DNA of 30,740 bases from an uncultured Christensenella sp. (GCA_910585055.1 CAJUBY010000022.1:1-30740), one strand, 5' to 3'; numbered from the stretch's first letter, positions 6,326 to 14,341 are shown. The notes: generated by a model from the sequence alone, not told the origin. Translations and numbers: made by a program.

Positions 6326-7972
6326 ATGCAAAAATCAATCAACGGCGCGACGTTCCGCAAAATGATAATGAACGGCGCCAAACTGTTGGACGCAAACAAA
6401 ACACACGTCAACGAACTCAACGTTTTCCCGGTTCCCGACGGCGATACCGGTACCAATATGTCGATGACCATGCTGTCCGCCTCGCGCGAGATAGCCAACT
6501 GTTCCACCAACAATATGCCCGATCTTTGCGATGCGGTAGCGCGCGGCGCTCTTCGAGGCGCACGCGGCAACAGCGGCGTCATACTCAGTCAGATATTAAA
6601 AGGCATGACTTCGGTATTGGCGCAAAGCTCGGAGCTTTCCGCAAAAACTTTTGCCAAAGCTTTTGCCGCAGGTACCGAGATAGCGTATAAAGCGGTAACA
6701 AAACCCAAAGAAGGAACTATTCTTTCCGTAGTGCGCGCATTGTCGGAAGCCGCGGAAAAAACAGCAAAAAAGAACGTCGAGCTCAAAGACTTTTTCACTT
6801 CGGTCTTGGCTTCCGGCGAAGAAATGCTTAAGCAGACCCCCGAAATGCTACCGGTGCTCAAAAAAGCCGGTGTGGTAGACGCAGGCGGCAGAGGATTGCT
6901 CATATTGTTCCAGGGCTTTTTAAATGTTCTGTTGGGACAGGAAGAAGACTATTCTTTGGAATTCGACGACGCATACAAAGCGGGCAGCTCCGACAGCCCT
7001 TACGACGAGCAGGCGCATTTCAATTATACCGATCTTGCCGAAATCGAATTTGCGTACTGCACGGAATTCTTTATAATAAACCTCTACAAAAAGACTACGG
7101 AAGCGGATATCGACCTGTTCAGAGAGAAACTTATGACAATAGGCGATTGCGTTCTCGTAATCGGAGATCTTTCCATGGTCAAGGTCCATGTCCATTCCAA
7201 TGCGCCCGGGCAGGTGCTGTCTTATGCGCTGGAACTCGGCGAGCTGGATCATTTGAAGATAGAAAACATGCTGCAACAGAACCGCGAACTTAAGAGCAAG
7301 CAGCAGGAAGACCTTAAACCGTTCGGACTTGTTTCGGTTTGCGCCGGCGACGGTCTTACCGCGATCTTCAAGGATCTTTTGGTAGACAATATAATAGAGG
7401 GCGGACAGACGATGAACCCTTCGGCGGACGATATAGCAAAAGCGTGCGATGCCGTTGCCGCAAAAGATGTTTTCGTGTTCCCCAACAATAAAAATATCGT
7501 GCTTGCCGCCAATCAGGCAAAAGCGCTTTCCAAACGAAATATCCACGTAATACCTACGTCCAATATACCCCAAGGTTTGTCCGCCGTTCTCGCTTTCAAT
7601 CCCGAGGATACAGTAGACGGCAACCTTAAGAATATGAACGATTCTTTGACGGGCGTACGTTCCGGTTCCGTTACTTATGCGGTGCGTAATACCCAGATCG
7701 GTAATTTCGACCTTAAAGAAGGCGATATAATCGGTATGGATGCAAAGGATATCGTTGCAAAAGGCGACAGTGTCGGCACTGTTACGGAACAGCTCATCGA
7801 TAAAATGATGGACGACGATATAAGCTGCATATCGTTGTATTTCGGCAACGATGTAAAGGAAGAGGAGGCAAACGCAATCGCGGCGGATCTTACCAAAAAA
7901 TATCGGTCTTGCGATGTGGACGTCCATTACGGCGGTCAGCCTTTGTATTACTTTATAGTATCTCTCGAATGA
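6326..7972 (+). CDS. fakA: fatty acid kinase catalytic subunit FakA (YloV, DhaL/DAK2 family)
   Basis: FakA phosphorylates fatty acids held by a FakB (DegV-family) carrier, making acyl-phosphate for phospholipid synthesis. The 548-residue protein has the usual length. The N-terminal DhaL-type kinase domain (about 1-200) contains VPDGDTGTN with Mg2+-binding D38 and D40, then GARGNSGVILSQ. A middle domain follows, and the C-terminal half (about 330-548) is the FakB-binding DegV-like region, with VFVFPNNKNI and IPTSNIPQGLSA. TTTCGGAGGATA gives a strong ribosome-binding site just before the ATG. No FakB gene is in the window. recG follows eight bases later. Confidence 0.94.
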   Translation: MQKSINGATFRKMIMNGAKLLDANKTHVNELNVFPVPDGDTGTNMSMTMLSASREIANCSTNNMPDLCDAVARGALRGARGNSGVILSQILKGMTSVLAQSSELSAKTFAKAFAAGTEIAYKAVTKPKEGTILSVVRALSEAAEKTAKKNVELKDFFTSVLASGEEMLKQTPEMLPVLKKAGVVDAGGRGLLILFQGFLNVLLGQEEDYSLEFDDAYKAGSSDSPYDEQAHFNYTDLAEIEFAYCTEFFIINLYKKTTEADIDLFREKLMTIGDCVLVIGDLSMVKVHVHSNAPGQVLSYALELGELDHLKIENMLQQNRELKSKQQEDLKPFGLVSVCAGDGLTAIFKDLLVDNIIEGGQTMNPSADDIAKACDAVAAKDVFVFPNNKNIVLAANQAKALSKRNIHVIPTSNIPQGLSAVLAFNPEDTVDGNLKNMNDSLTGVRSGSVTYAVRNTQIGNFDLKEGDIIGMDAKDIVAKGDSVGTVTEQLIDKMMDDDISCISLYFGNDVKEEEANAIAADLTKKYRSCDVDVHYGGQPLYYFIVSLE

Positions 7973-7979
7973 CGGAGCC

Positions 7980-9989
7980 ATGCCGTCGGTATACCGACGG
8001 TACGGTCTTTACAATTTGGATCTTGCGCAGATAAAAGGAATTGGCGTAAAACGCGTACAGGCATTAAATCGGATGGGTATATTTACTCCGTCCGATTTAT
8101 TGTTGCGGTTCCCGGATATGTACATCGACGCAAATGCTTTGATAACGCGCGATCTGCGTGACGGCGACAGCGTGTCGTTTTTGGGCGAAGTGGTATCGCC
8201 GGCAAAGCGGTCTTTTATAAGACGCGGTCTCAGCGTAGTAAATTGCGGAATTTCAAACAACGGTATAACTGTGCGCTGTTCTTGGTTCAACCAACCGTAT
8301 GCGGCGAGAGGTCTTGCCGTCGGCGATAAGGTCTATGTTGTCGGCAGGATAAAACGTTTCAAAAGTTCCGTTCAGGCAGTAAATCCTACGTTGCTTGCGC
8401 CGCGATCGGACGACGGCGATATCGTTCCCGTATATAAAACAGCTATGCCGTCGCGCGTATTCGAAGCGGCGGTTGCCGCGGCGCTCGGCAATGTGCGTAT
8501 AGGAAGCTATATACCGAAGGATACGGCGGAAAAATTCGGAGTGTTGCCGTTGCGGAACGCGTTGCAATGCGTTCATTTTCCGCGCGATCTTATGGAACTT
8601 ACGATAGCGCGCAGGTCCGTTGCTATAGAAAATCTGTGTTACGTTATCACTTCTTACAGACTTATCAAAAACGACGGTAGAGATTTCGTTTATTCGGCTC
8701 CGCCCGATACCGTATCGACATTTATTTCGAGCCTGCCGTTTCGGTTGACCGACGGACAGGCTGCCGCTATAGACGGTATAATAAGTGCAATGCGGTCCGA
8801 AAAACTTGTTAATATGCTTGTGCAGGGCGAAGTCGGTTGCGGAAAGACGGTCGTTGCATTGGCCGCAATGTACCATGCCGCAAAAAGCGGTGTGCAGTCG
8901 GCTCTTATGGCGCCCACCGAAGTGCTTGCCCGTCAACATTATGCATCGATGATTAAATTTTTGGAACCGCTCGGCATAAAAACGCAGTTATTATGCGCTT
9001 CGATGACACAAAAACAGAGAGACGACGCGTTATTCAATATTAAATACGGCAATGCAGATTGCGTCGTCGGTACACAGTCGCTTATAAGCGACGGAACCGT
9101 CTATAAAAATTTAAGATTGGTCATTGCCGACGAACAGCAGCGTTTCGGGGTCAATCAGCGTGCCAAACTGGAGAATAAAGGCGCCGGAACGGATATGATA
9201 GTTATGACCGCAACGCCTATACCGCGTACTCTCGCGCTATCCTTGTACGGCGAACTGCAGCAGATAGAAATACGTTCTGTTCCAGAAAACCGCCCTGCAA
9301 TACATACTTCGGTCGTTCCGTCCGTCAAAATAGATAATATGTATAATTATATAATAAAAAAGGCGAGCGAAGACGAAAGGACGTACATCATATGTCCGCG
9401 AATAGAAAGCTCCGACGACGAATTGACAAGTGTCGAAGATATATATAAAAAACTCAAAAATACATCTGCCGCGGATATCGTAGGATGTATACACGGTAAA
9501 ATGAAAGATGCCGAAAAAAACGCGGTCATGTCCGATTTTAAATCAGGAAAAATAAAGATATTGGTTTCGACCACGGTCGTTGAAGTAGGTATCGACGTTC
9601 CGGAAGCCACCTCGGTCGTAATTTTCGATGCGGACCGATACGGACTTGCGCAGTTGCATCAGATACGCGGCAGGGTGGGGCGTGGTACAAAGGAATCGTA
9701 CTGTTTTTTGGTGAATGAAAACGGCACGCCCGAAAGCGAATCCAGATTAAAAGATTTTTGCAAGCTCGGCGACGGGTTTTCGGTTTCGGAACTCGATTTT
9801 AAACTGCGCGGTGCTGGGGATTTTGTCGGTCTTCGCCAACACGGTAGCGGTAATTTGGAGATAGATGTTAACGTGATCGAACGTGCGCGCGGGATATCCG
9901 ATGTTATCGTAAACGATAAATATACGGCTGATTTGATAGCGCAGTCTTTTAAATCTCCCGAATTTATACGTTCGGTGACAATGAACTGA
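7980..9989 (+). CDS. recG: ATP-dependent DNA helicase RecG
   Basis: RecG remodels stalled replication forks and Holliday junctions. The 669-residue product has the N-terminal wedge/OB-fold (about 1-200; SVSFLGEVVSP, KVYVVGRIKRF), Walker A GEVGCGKT (283-290), a Walker B box DEQQ (384-387), motif III TATPIPRT, and the C-terminal helicase region with QIRGRVGRG and LRGAGDFVGLRQHG. The box is DEQH in the RecG proteins I know; the final Gln is a small departure. GGAG precedes the ATG. It is in an operon with fakA and comEC. Identity is clear. Confidence 0.96.
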   Translation: MPSVYRRYGLYNLDLAQIKGIGVKRVQALNRMGIFTPSDLLLRFPDMYIDANALITRDLRDGDSVSFLGEVVSPAKRSFIRRGLSVVNCGISNNGITVRCSWFNQPYAARGLAVGDKVYVVGRIKRFKSSVQAVNPTLLAPRSDDGDIVPVYKTAMPSRVFEAAVAAALGNVRIGSYIPKDTAEKFGVLPLRNALQCVHFPRDLMELTIARRSVAIENLCYVITSYRLIKNDGRDFVYSAPPDTVSTFISSLPFRLTDGQAAAIDGIISAMRSEKLVNMLVQGEVGCGKTVVALAAMYHAAKSGVQSALMAPTEVLARQHYASMIKFLEPLGIKTQLLCASMTQKQRDDALFNIKYGNADCVVGTQSLISDGTVYKNLRLVIADEQQRFGVNQRAKLENKGAGTDMIVMTATPIPRTLALSLYGELQQIEIRSVPENRPAIHTSVVPSVKIDNMYNYIIKKASEDERTYIICPRIESSDDELTSVEDIYKKLKNTSAADIVGCIHGKMKDAEKNAVMSDFKSGKIKILVSTTVVEVGIDVPEATSVVIFDADRYGLAQLHQIRGRVGRGTKESYCFLVNENGTPESESRLKDFCKLGDGFSVSELDFKLRGAGDFVGLRQHGSGNLEIDVNVIERARGISDVIVNDKYTADLIAQSFKSPEFIRSVTMN

Positions 9990-9993
9990 TAAA

Positions 9994-11532
9994 ATGAAAA
10001 ATACCGTTATAAATTTCAGAGCTTTTTTGGTTGTGGCATCGGCAGTTCTTTTAACGGTGTTTTGTTTGTACGTTTATTTGTTGAATGTAACAGTAGGTAT
10101 AATTTTATTTGTCGTGCTTATCGCAATGATAGGCGTCGGTTTTACCGTGATTTTGTATAAAACAGTAAAAGGACGCATCAGACCGCGCGTCGCCGCAGCT
10201 TTCGGCTTGGCGCTGGCTTTTTCTGTATCCGCCTTTTCGGCAGGAGCGGCCTTCTGCGGAAAATGGTATAATTGCTACGGTTACGACGGATATTGTTCGG
10301 TATCGGGCAGAGTGTGCGCAATAGACGTAAGTACGGGCAGATACCGCATCGTGTTGGAAGAATTGACATTGAACGGCGATGATGTTGACGGTAAAATGAG
10401 ATTGAAAATATCTGTTTCGGACAAAAATACCGCTGAATTTGTAAGATACGGAGACGTTTTGTCGTTCGGGACAGTCGTTTCTGCTGTAAAGCTTATCGAA
10501 TCGGGGATAATAAACGGTTCTGCCGTCAGATCGGATATAAGGTATAACGCGGAAATCGATCCGGAGAGCATTGTATTAAGACCGGGCGAACCCAAAGCTT
10601 TGGAAAAATTTACCGCATCGATCAAAAATTTGCTTGTGGAAAATATGGGCGATGTTTACGGTAATATCGCTTATTCCATGCTGACCGGAGATAAATACAG
10701 CCTTAATCACGGTATATCCGATTATTATTCCGCGGCAGGTCTGGGACATATAATGGCTGTTTCGGGATTGCATATCGGATTTTTGATAATGATATTTAAT
10801 TTGATATTATGTAAATTAAGCAGAAAAATAAGATATCCGATAATAGGCTGTGTTCTCGTTGCTTACACGGTGATAGCGGATTTCTCGCCGAGCGTCGTGC
10901 GTGCGGTAATAATGGCTTTTATTTCCGGGCTGGGTGTATTGATAGGCGGACGGCGCGATCTTCTGTCCGCATTGTTGTGCGCATTTTCTTTGATCTTGGC
11001 TGTTAAACCTTATTACTTATTCGAACCCGGATTTTTATTGAGCTTCGGAGCTATATTCGGGATAGCGTTATTTTCCGGTTCCGTAAAACGGTTTTTCGAC
11101 AAACACGGATCGTCAGGCAAAGTGGGAAATACGGTGGGCGGATCTGTCTCTGTAGCTGTGGGGATATTGCCGGCGCAAGCATATTTTTTCGGGAATATCA
11201 ATCTACTGTCTTGTGTATTGAACGCCGTGATCATCCCGTATGTTTCCGTAGTGTTTATTTCGGTAATATGTTTATTGCCGATAGCGGCAGTGCCCGGCTG
11301 CGGCGCTGTTTTGTATATTTGCAAATATTTGATGATACCTATTGATAAGATAGCATACGGCTTTTCGATGCTTCCGTTTATCAATGCCGGGAAACTGTCC
11401 GGTGCCGTGTTTTGCTGTTACCCGATAATGTTTTTCGGCAGCGGATATTTTATGTTCCCGAAAAGCAAGACCGCCGTAGTTTTGTATTCTGCGGCGGCCT
11501 GCGCGACTGTATTTCTTGTCTGTATAATATAA
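9994..11532 (+). CDS. comEC: ComEC/Rec2-type DNA-uptake channel lacking the C-terminal metallo-beta-lactamase-like domain
   Basis: ComEC forms the inner-membrane channel for single-stranded DNA in natural transformation. The 512-residue product has two or three N-terminal membrane helices (about 10-90), a DUF4131/OB-like extracytoplasmic domain (about 95-200), and the multi-helix Competence domain (about 220-490), with the signature GHIMAVSGLHIGF. It then ends after a final hydrophobic stretch. The metallo-beta-lactamase-like domain that brings many Firmicutes ComEC proteins to 700-800 residues is absent, and no remnant follows in any + frame. It starts five bases after recG without a clear ribosome-binding site, so coupled translation is likely. 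It ends four bases from a convergent gene. Confidence 0.88.
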   Translation: MKNTVINFRAFLVVASAVLLTVFCLYVYLLNVTVGIILFVVLIAMIGVGFTVILYKTVKGRIRPRVAAAFGLALAFSVSAFSAGAAFCGKWYNCYGYDGYCSVSGRVCAIDVSTGRYRIVLEELTLNGDDVDGKMRLKISVSDKNTAEFVRYGDVLSFGTVVSAVKLIESGIINGSAVRSDIRYNAEIDPESIVLRPGEPKALEKFTASIKNLLVENMGDVYGNIAYSMLTGDKYSLNHGISDYYSAAGLGHIMAVSGLHIGFLIMIFNLILCKLSRKIRYPIIGCVLVAYTVIADFSPSVVRAVIMAFISGLGVLIGGRRDLLSALLCAFSLILAVKPYYLFEPGFLLSFGAIFGIALFSGSVKRFFDKHGSSGKVGNTVGGSVSVAVGILPAQAYFFGNINLLSCVLNAVIIPYVSVVFISVICLLPIAAVPGCGAVLYICKYLMIPIDKIAYGFSMLPFINAGKLSGAVFCCYPIMFFGSGYFMFPKSKTAVVLYSAAACATVFLVCII

Positions 11533-11536
11533 GCTG

Positions 11537-12160
11537 TTATTTTTGTATGGCTTGTGTGTTTTGTTTGGATAAAACTATTGTATAGCAGTTATCGTAAATC
11601 ATTATTTTGCCTTGGGGCAGCAGGTCGGCATACATAGTATCCGAAACATAAACATTGTGCTGTTTGTCGGGGATCTCTTCGTCGTAGAACATCATAATGT
11701 TTCCGCGGCGTTCGTACCAATGTCCGTTGTGTTCCGCCGTAACACCGTCGGTCACGACGGTAAACTCAAAGGTGTTGTCGTTATTGAGCGTAAGACGGTA
11801 ATCCAGCGTATCGTCTTTATCCTTGTCGTAAGGAGCGTGAACGTATTCTATGGTATACGTACCGCTACGGTCGCGTTCGAAGCATCTGCGTACTCCGGAC
11901 ATTGCCGAACGTTTGCCGAAGTGCCAGAAGAAGCCGATGTCGTTATCGTTATCGCCGTCGATCTCGATCTTGGCGTCTTGCCCGTCGTTACGGGGCATTA
12001 TGGGCTTATCGGGTTTTTGCACGTCTTCGGTCTGAACGGTCCCGTCTTGGAACGGATAGGGGATGGGCACCGATCGCGTCGTTCCGGACGATTTGTTGCA
12101 ACCGCACAGCATCGTTGCCGAGAGCAATGCGGCTACCGAGGTTGTCAATATTTTTTTCAT
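11537..12160 (-). CDS. hypothetical lipoprotein with a C-terminal beta-rich domain
   Basis: I do not recognise a named family. The 207-residue product begins with a lipoprotein signal (basic KK, hydrophobic core, lipobox LCGC with C21), so it should be lipid-anchored outside the membrane. Residues about 22-75 are Pro/Asp/Lys-rich and look like a flexible linker. Residues about 85-205 alternate polar and hydrophobic residues as in a beta-sandwich or lipocalin-like fold (RLTLNNDNTFEFTVV, NGHWYERRGNIMMFY). The start is supported by AAGGAG eight to ten bases upstream. It is the only long minus-strand gene here apart from rpmB and stands alone between comEC and the infC operon. Confidence 0.85.
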   Translation of the reverse strand: MKKILTTSVAALLSATMLCGCNKSSGTTRSVPIPYPFQDGTVQTEDVQKPDKPIMPRNDGQDAKIEIDGDNDNDIGFFWHFGKRSAMSGVRRCFERDRSGTYTIEYVHAPYDKDKDDTLDYRLTLNNDNTFEFTVVTDGVTAEHNGHWYERRGNIMMFYDEEIPDKQHNVYVSDTMYADLLPQGKIMIYDNCYTIVLSKQNTQAIQK

Positions 12161-12249
12161 ATTGCGCTCCTTAAAACGTTTTTTCTATTTTTTGTAACGA
12201 TCCGAAATTTATTCGTAAAAAATTTTTTTATTAATTTCGCCGAAAACGT

Positions 12250-12278
12250 TTGACATACGTAACGAAATATAATACAAT
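12250..12278 (+). promoter_or_regulatory. SigA promoter of infC-rpmI-rplT
   Basis: A perfect TTGACA (12250-12255), a 17-base spacer and TACAAT (12273-12278) put the transcription start near 12285. The transcript then has a leader of about 124 bases before the infC start. An overlapping TATAAT (12268-12273) has the wrong spacing (12 bases). Confidence 0.82.
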
Positions 12279-12303
12279 GATTAGGCAAAGCAGATTTTAT
12301 CTC

Positions 12304-12389
12304 ACCGTTCGGGTTTCTCGGAACGGTCTTACAATTAAAAACGGTAGTTTTAAGTGTGAGTGGAATTCTGTTCTGCCCGCAATTTTTTT
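12304..12389 (+). promoter_or_regulatory. candidate infC leader attenuator (L20-leader type)
   Basis: Two pairings look mutually exclusive. A local hairpin joins ACCGTTC (12304-12310) to GAACGGT (12321-12327). A long-range one joins CGGG (12310-12313) to CCCG (12376-12379) and GAAC (12321-12324) to GTTC (12370-12373), and is followed by seven Ts (12383-12389), as in an intrinsic terminator. In Bacillus the same operon is repressed by L20 through premature termination in its leader. The pairing here is short and found by eye. Confidence 0.38.
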
Positions 12390-12408
12390 ATTTAGGAGGA
12401 TACCGACT

Positions 12409-12927
12409 ATTTTTAAAGAGCTTGTAACCAACGACGGGATTTCCGATAATCTCGACGTAAGAGTCAAGGATGAAGCAGGGGCGATGCTCGGAATAATGCG
12501 TGCGACACAGGCAAAGGCCTTAGCCGACGAAAAAAGACTCGATCTCGTTATGATCACCCCCAATGCACAGCCGCCCGTGTGTCAGATAATGGATTACGGC
12601 AAGTATCGTTTCGACACGGCGAAAAAAGCAAAAGATGCGCAGAAAAATCAAAAAAAGGCGGATCTTAAAGAAATTCGATTGTCTATAACTATCGATACGG
12701 GCGATCTCAATACAAAATCCAAGCAAGCAAGAAAATTCCTGGCGGACGGCGACAAAGTAAAAGTTTCCATTCGTATGCGCGGCAGACAAATGGCGCGGCC
12801 GCAGATGGGAGTCGATATCATGTACTCGTTCTACGAAGTATTGAAGGACGTAGCGACGATAGACCGCAAACCGGCGGTCGACGGCAGAAGTATAGTCATG
12901 AATCTTTTGCCTATAAACAGTAAATAA
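12409..12927 (+). CDS. infC: translation initiation factor IF-3 (AUU start codon)
   Basis: IF-3 binds the 30S subunit, prevents 50S joining and rejects poor start codons. The start is ATT at 12409: AGGAGG (12394-12399) lies nine bases before it, and the product then begins with the normal IF-3 N-terminus (FKELVTNDGI) and is 172 residues long, the usual size. An ATG-initiated reading would add about 50 residues that include the promoter and leader. Later landmarks are PPVCQIMDYGKYRF, the linker rich in Lys, and the C-terminal domain with KEIRLS and VKVSIRMRGRQM. IF-3 genes in other bacteria also use AUU and so control themselves. rpmI follows after 19 bases. Confidence 0.95.
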   Translation: MFKELVTNDGISDNLDVRVKDEAGAMLGIMRATQAKALADEKRLDLVMITPNAQPPVCQIMDYGKYRFDTAKKAKDAQKNQKKADLKEIRLSITIDTGDLNTKSKQARKFLADGDKVKVSIRMRGRQMARPQMGVDIMYSFYEVLKDVATIDRKPAVDGRSIVMNLLPINSK

Positions 12928-12946
12928 ATCTTCGGAGGATACAAAT

Positions 12947-13144
12947 ATGCCCAAAATGAAAAGCCACAGCGGCGCGAAAAAGCGTTTTCGCGTTACCGCC
13001 AACGGCAGAGTCAAACGTGCACAGCAAGGTAAAAACCACATTCTCAACAAAAAACCGAGAAAGCGCATTATGAGATTGCGTCAAGGCGCGTATCTTAAAT
13101 CGACAAAACAAGAAAAGACCATACGTAATATGGCGCAGAAATAG
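12947..13144 (+). CDS. rpmI: 50S ribosomal protein L35
   Basis: L35 is a small basic large-subunit protein. The 65-residue product has the family's typical N-terminus (MPKMKSHSGAKKRF) and the motif NHILNKKPRKR in a form close to the usual one. TTCGGAGGATA provides a strong ribosome-binding site. It is the middle gene of the conserved infC-rpmI-rplT operon, and in Bacillus is co-regulated by L20. Confidence 0.97.
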   Translation: MPKMKSHSGAKKRFRVTANGRVKRAQQGKNHILNKKPRKRIMRLRQGAYLKSTKQEKTIRNMAQK

Positions 13145-13155
13145 GAGATCGGATC

Positions 13156-13512
13156 ATGAGAATTAAAAGAGCTGTAAACGCAGTAAAAAAACGCAGAAAA
13201 ATATTCAAGCTTTCCAAAGGATACTTCGGATCGAAATCGAGATCGTACCGTATCGCGCGTCAGGCGGTAATGAAATCGCAAATGTACGCATATATCGGCA
13301 GACGTCTCAAAAAACGCGATTTCCGCTCGCTTTGGATCACCCGTATCAACGCTGCGGCGCGGATCAACGGAATGTCGTATTCAAAGCTTATGCACGGTCT
13401 TAAAGTCGCCGGCATAGATCTCAACCGCAAAGTGCTTGCGGAAATGGCTGTCAACGACGCCGAATCCTTTAAAGCGCTTGCCGCGGCAGCCGCGAAAGCG
13501 ATAGCAAAATAA
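13156..13512 (+). CDS. rplT: 50S ribosomal protein L20
   Basis: L20 is an early assembly protein of the large subunit that binds 23S rRNA. The 118-residue product has full length, a strongly basic extended N-terminus (RAVNAVKKRRKIFKLSKGYFG) and the C-terminal globular domain with FRSLWITRINAAAR and YSKLMHGLKVAGIDLNRKVL. In Bacillus L20 also binds the operon leader to repress it, so the leader described at 12304-12389 is its likely target here. It starts 11 bases after rpmI with GGAG upstream, and a stem-loop follows its stop codon. Confidence 0.97.
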   Translation: MRIKRAVNAVKKRRKIFKLSKGYFGSKSRSYRIARQAVMKSQMYAYIGRRLKKRDFRSLWITRINAAARINGMSYSKLMHGLKVAGIDLNRKVLAEMAVNDAESFKALAAAAAKAIAK

Positions 13513-13519
13513 ATGAACG

Positions 13520-13550
13520 GAGCGTCGGAATACGGCGCTCTTTCGGTTTT
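13520..13550 (+). terminator. probable intrinsic terminator after rplT
   Basis: GAGCGTCG (13520-13527) pairs with CGGCGCTC (13533-13540) over 8 bp (one G-T pair) around a five-base loop, GAATA. The tail TTTCGGTTTT is interrupted by CGG, so termination may be partial, letting some transcription continue into the methyltransferase gene. Confidence 0.55.
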
Positions 13551-13561
13551 GGGGAGCGTAA

Positions 13562-14302
13562 ATGGATATTATAACATCTGCCGATAACCGTACGGTCAAG
13601 CACATAAACAAACTGAAACAAAAAAAATACCGCGACGAATACGCGGAATTTTTTACGGAAGGGTACAAAAACGTGCTCGATACATGTTCGGCAAGACCCG
13701 ATCTCGTAAAATACGTGGTGATTAGCGAATCGGCATATGCGGAGACGGGCGGAAATTTCGGTGATTTCGATACTGCGATCGTTTCCGACGCGGTGTTCGG
13801 TAAGCTTGCGGAAACCGAAAATTCCCAAGGTGTTTTATCTGTCAATCGCATACCGGATACTGTTTTTCCGACCGCAGACAGATGTATACTTCTCGACCGC
13901 GTGCGCGATCCCGGAAATGTAGGCACGATACTGCGTACGGCTTTGGCGTGTGATTACGATGTTATAGTTAACAACTGCGCTGACGTATATTCTCCCAAGA
14001 CCGTAAGAAGCGCGATGTCCGCCGTTGTCAAATGTCGGATAGGTAAAGATATTTTGCCGTCGGATATAAAAAAAGCCGGATATGAACTTATCGCGGCGGA
14101 CATGCACGGCGGTAATATGTTCGAGACCGAAACGTGTGCCAAGTATTGCATAGTTATCGGCAATGAGGCGGAAGGTGTGGACCGCGGCATAATCGAGATC
14201 GCGGACAGAACGTTATGTATACCTCAAAATAACATCGAATCGCTCAATGCCGCAGTTGCTGCCGCGGTAATGATGTTCGGATTAAGGTATGCCGTAAAAT
14301 AA
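13562..14302 (+). CDS. SpoU/TrmH-family RNA 2'-O-methyltransferase
   Basis: These knotted (SPOUT) enzymes methylate a ribose 2'-OH in rRNA or tRNA with S-adenosylmethionine. The 246-residue product has an N-terminal substrate-binding domain (about 1-95; KKYRDEYAEFFTEGYKNV, typical of the RlmB/YsgA branch). The catalytic SPOUT domain follows, with motif 1 LLDRVRDPGNVGTILRTA (about 101-118), motif 2 IVIGNEAEGVD and motif 3 IPQNNIESLNAAVAAAVMMF. Motif 3 is usually IPMxGxxESLNV, so the Gln-Asn-Asn is slightly unusual. The exact target base cannot be deduced. It follows rplT, as an rRNA methyltransferase does in many Firmicutes. Confidence 0.93.
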   Translation: MDIITSADNRTVKHINKLKQKKYRDEYAEFFTEGYKNVLDTCSARPDLVKYVVISESAYAETGGNFGDFDTAIVSDAVFGKLAETENSQGVLSVNRIPDTVFPTADRCILLDRVRDPGNVGTILRTALACDYDVIVNNCADVYSPKTVRSAMSAVVKCRIGKDILPSDIKKAGYELIAADMHGGNMFETETCAKYCIVIGNEAEGVDRGIIEIADRTLCIPQNNIESLNAAVAAAVMMFGLRYAVK

Positions 14303-14341
14303 TTGACAAAGATCACGTCGGATAGTATAATTGACAAAGAT
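14299..14341 (+). repeat. 15-base direct repeat spanning the yebC promoter
   Basis: ATAATTGACAAAGAT occurs at 14299-14313 and again at 14327-14341, exactly 28 bases apart. The first copy supplies the -35 box, and the second overlaps the -10 box and the predicted transcription start. Confidence 0.9.
14303..14331 (+). promoter_or_regulatory. consensus SigA promoter of yebC
   Basis: TTGACA (14303-14308), a 17-base spacer and TATAAT (14326-14331) are a full-consensus promoter. The predicted start is near 14338, giving a leader of about 60 bases with a CGGAG ribosome-binding site. A second TTGACA (14331-14336) overlaps the last base of the -10 box. Confidence 0.85.

Noticed and set aside
6920..7981. 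A 353-codon minus-strand open frame across fakA
   Set aside because: It is fully antisense to fakA, with no motif and odd composition. Similar antisense frames occur under recG, yebC, lysA and scpA and were dropped for the same reason.
11612..12253. A plus-strand open frame after comEC that might be the missing metallo-beta-lactamase-like domain
   Set aside because: It shows no HxHxDH or similar metal motif and is the mirror of the lipoprotein gene, which has a good signal peptide and ribosome-binding site on the other strand.
12250..12408. An upstream in-frame ATG extension of infC
   Set aside because: It would start inside the -35 box of the infC promoter and add residues not seen in IF-3; the ATT start with AGGAGG explains the gene better.
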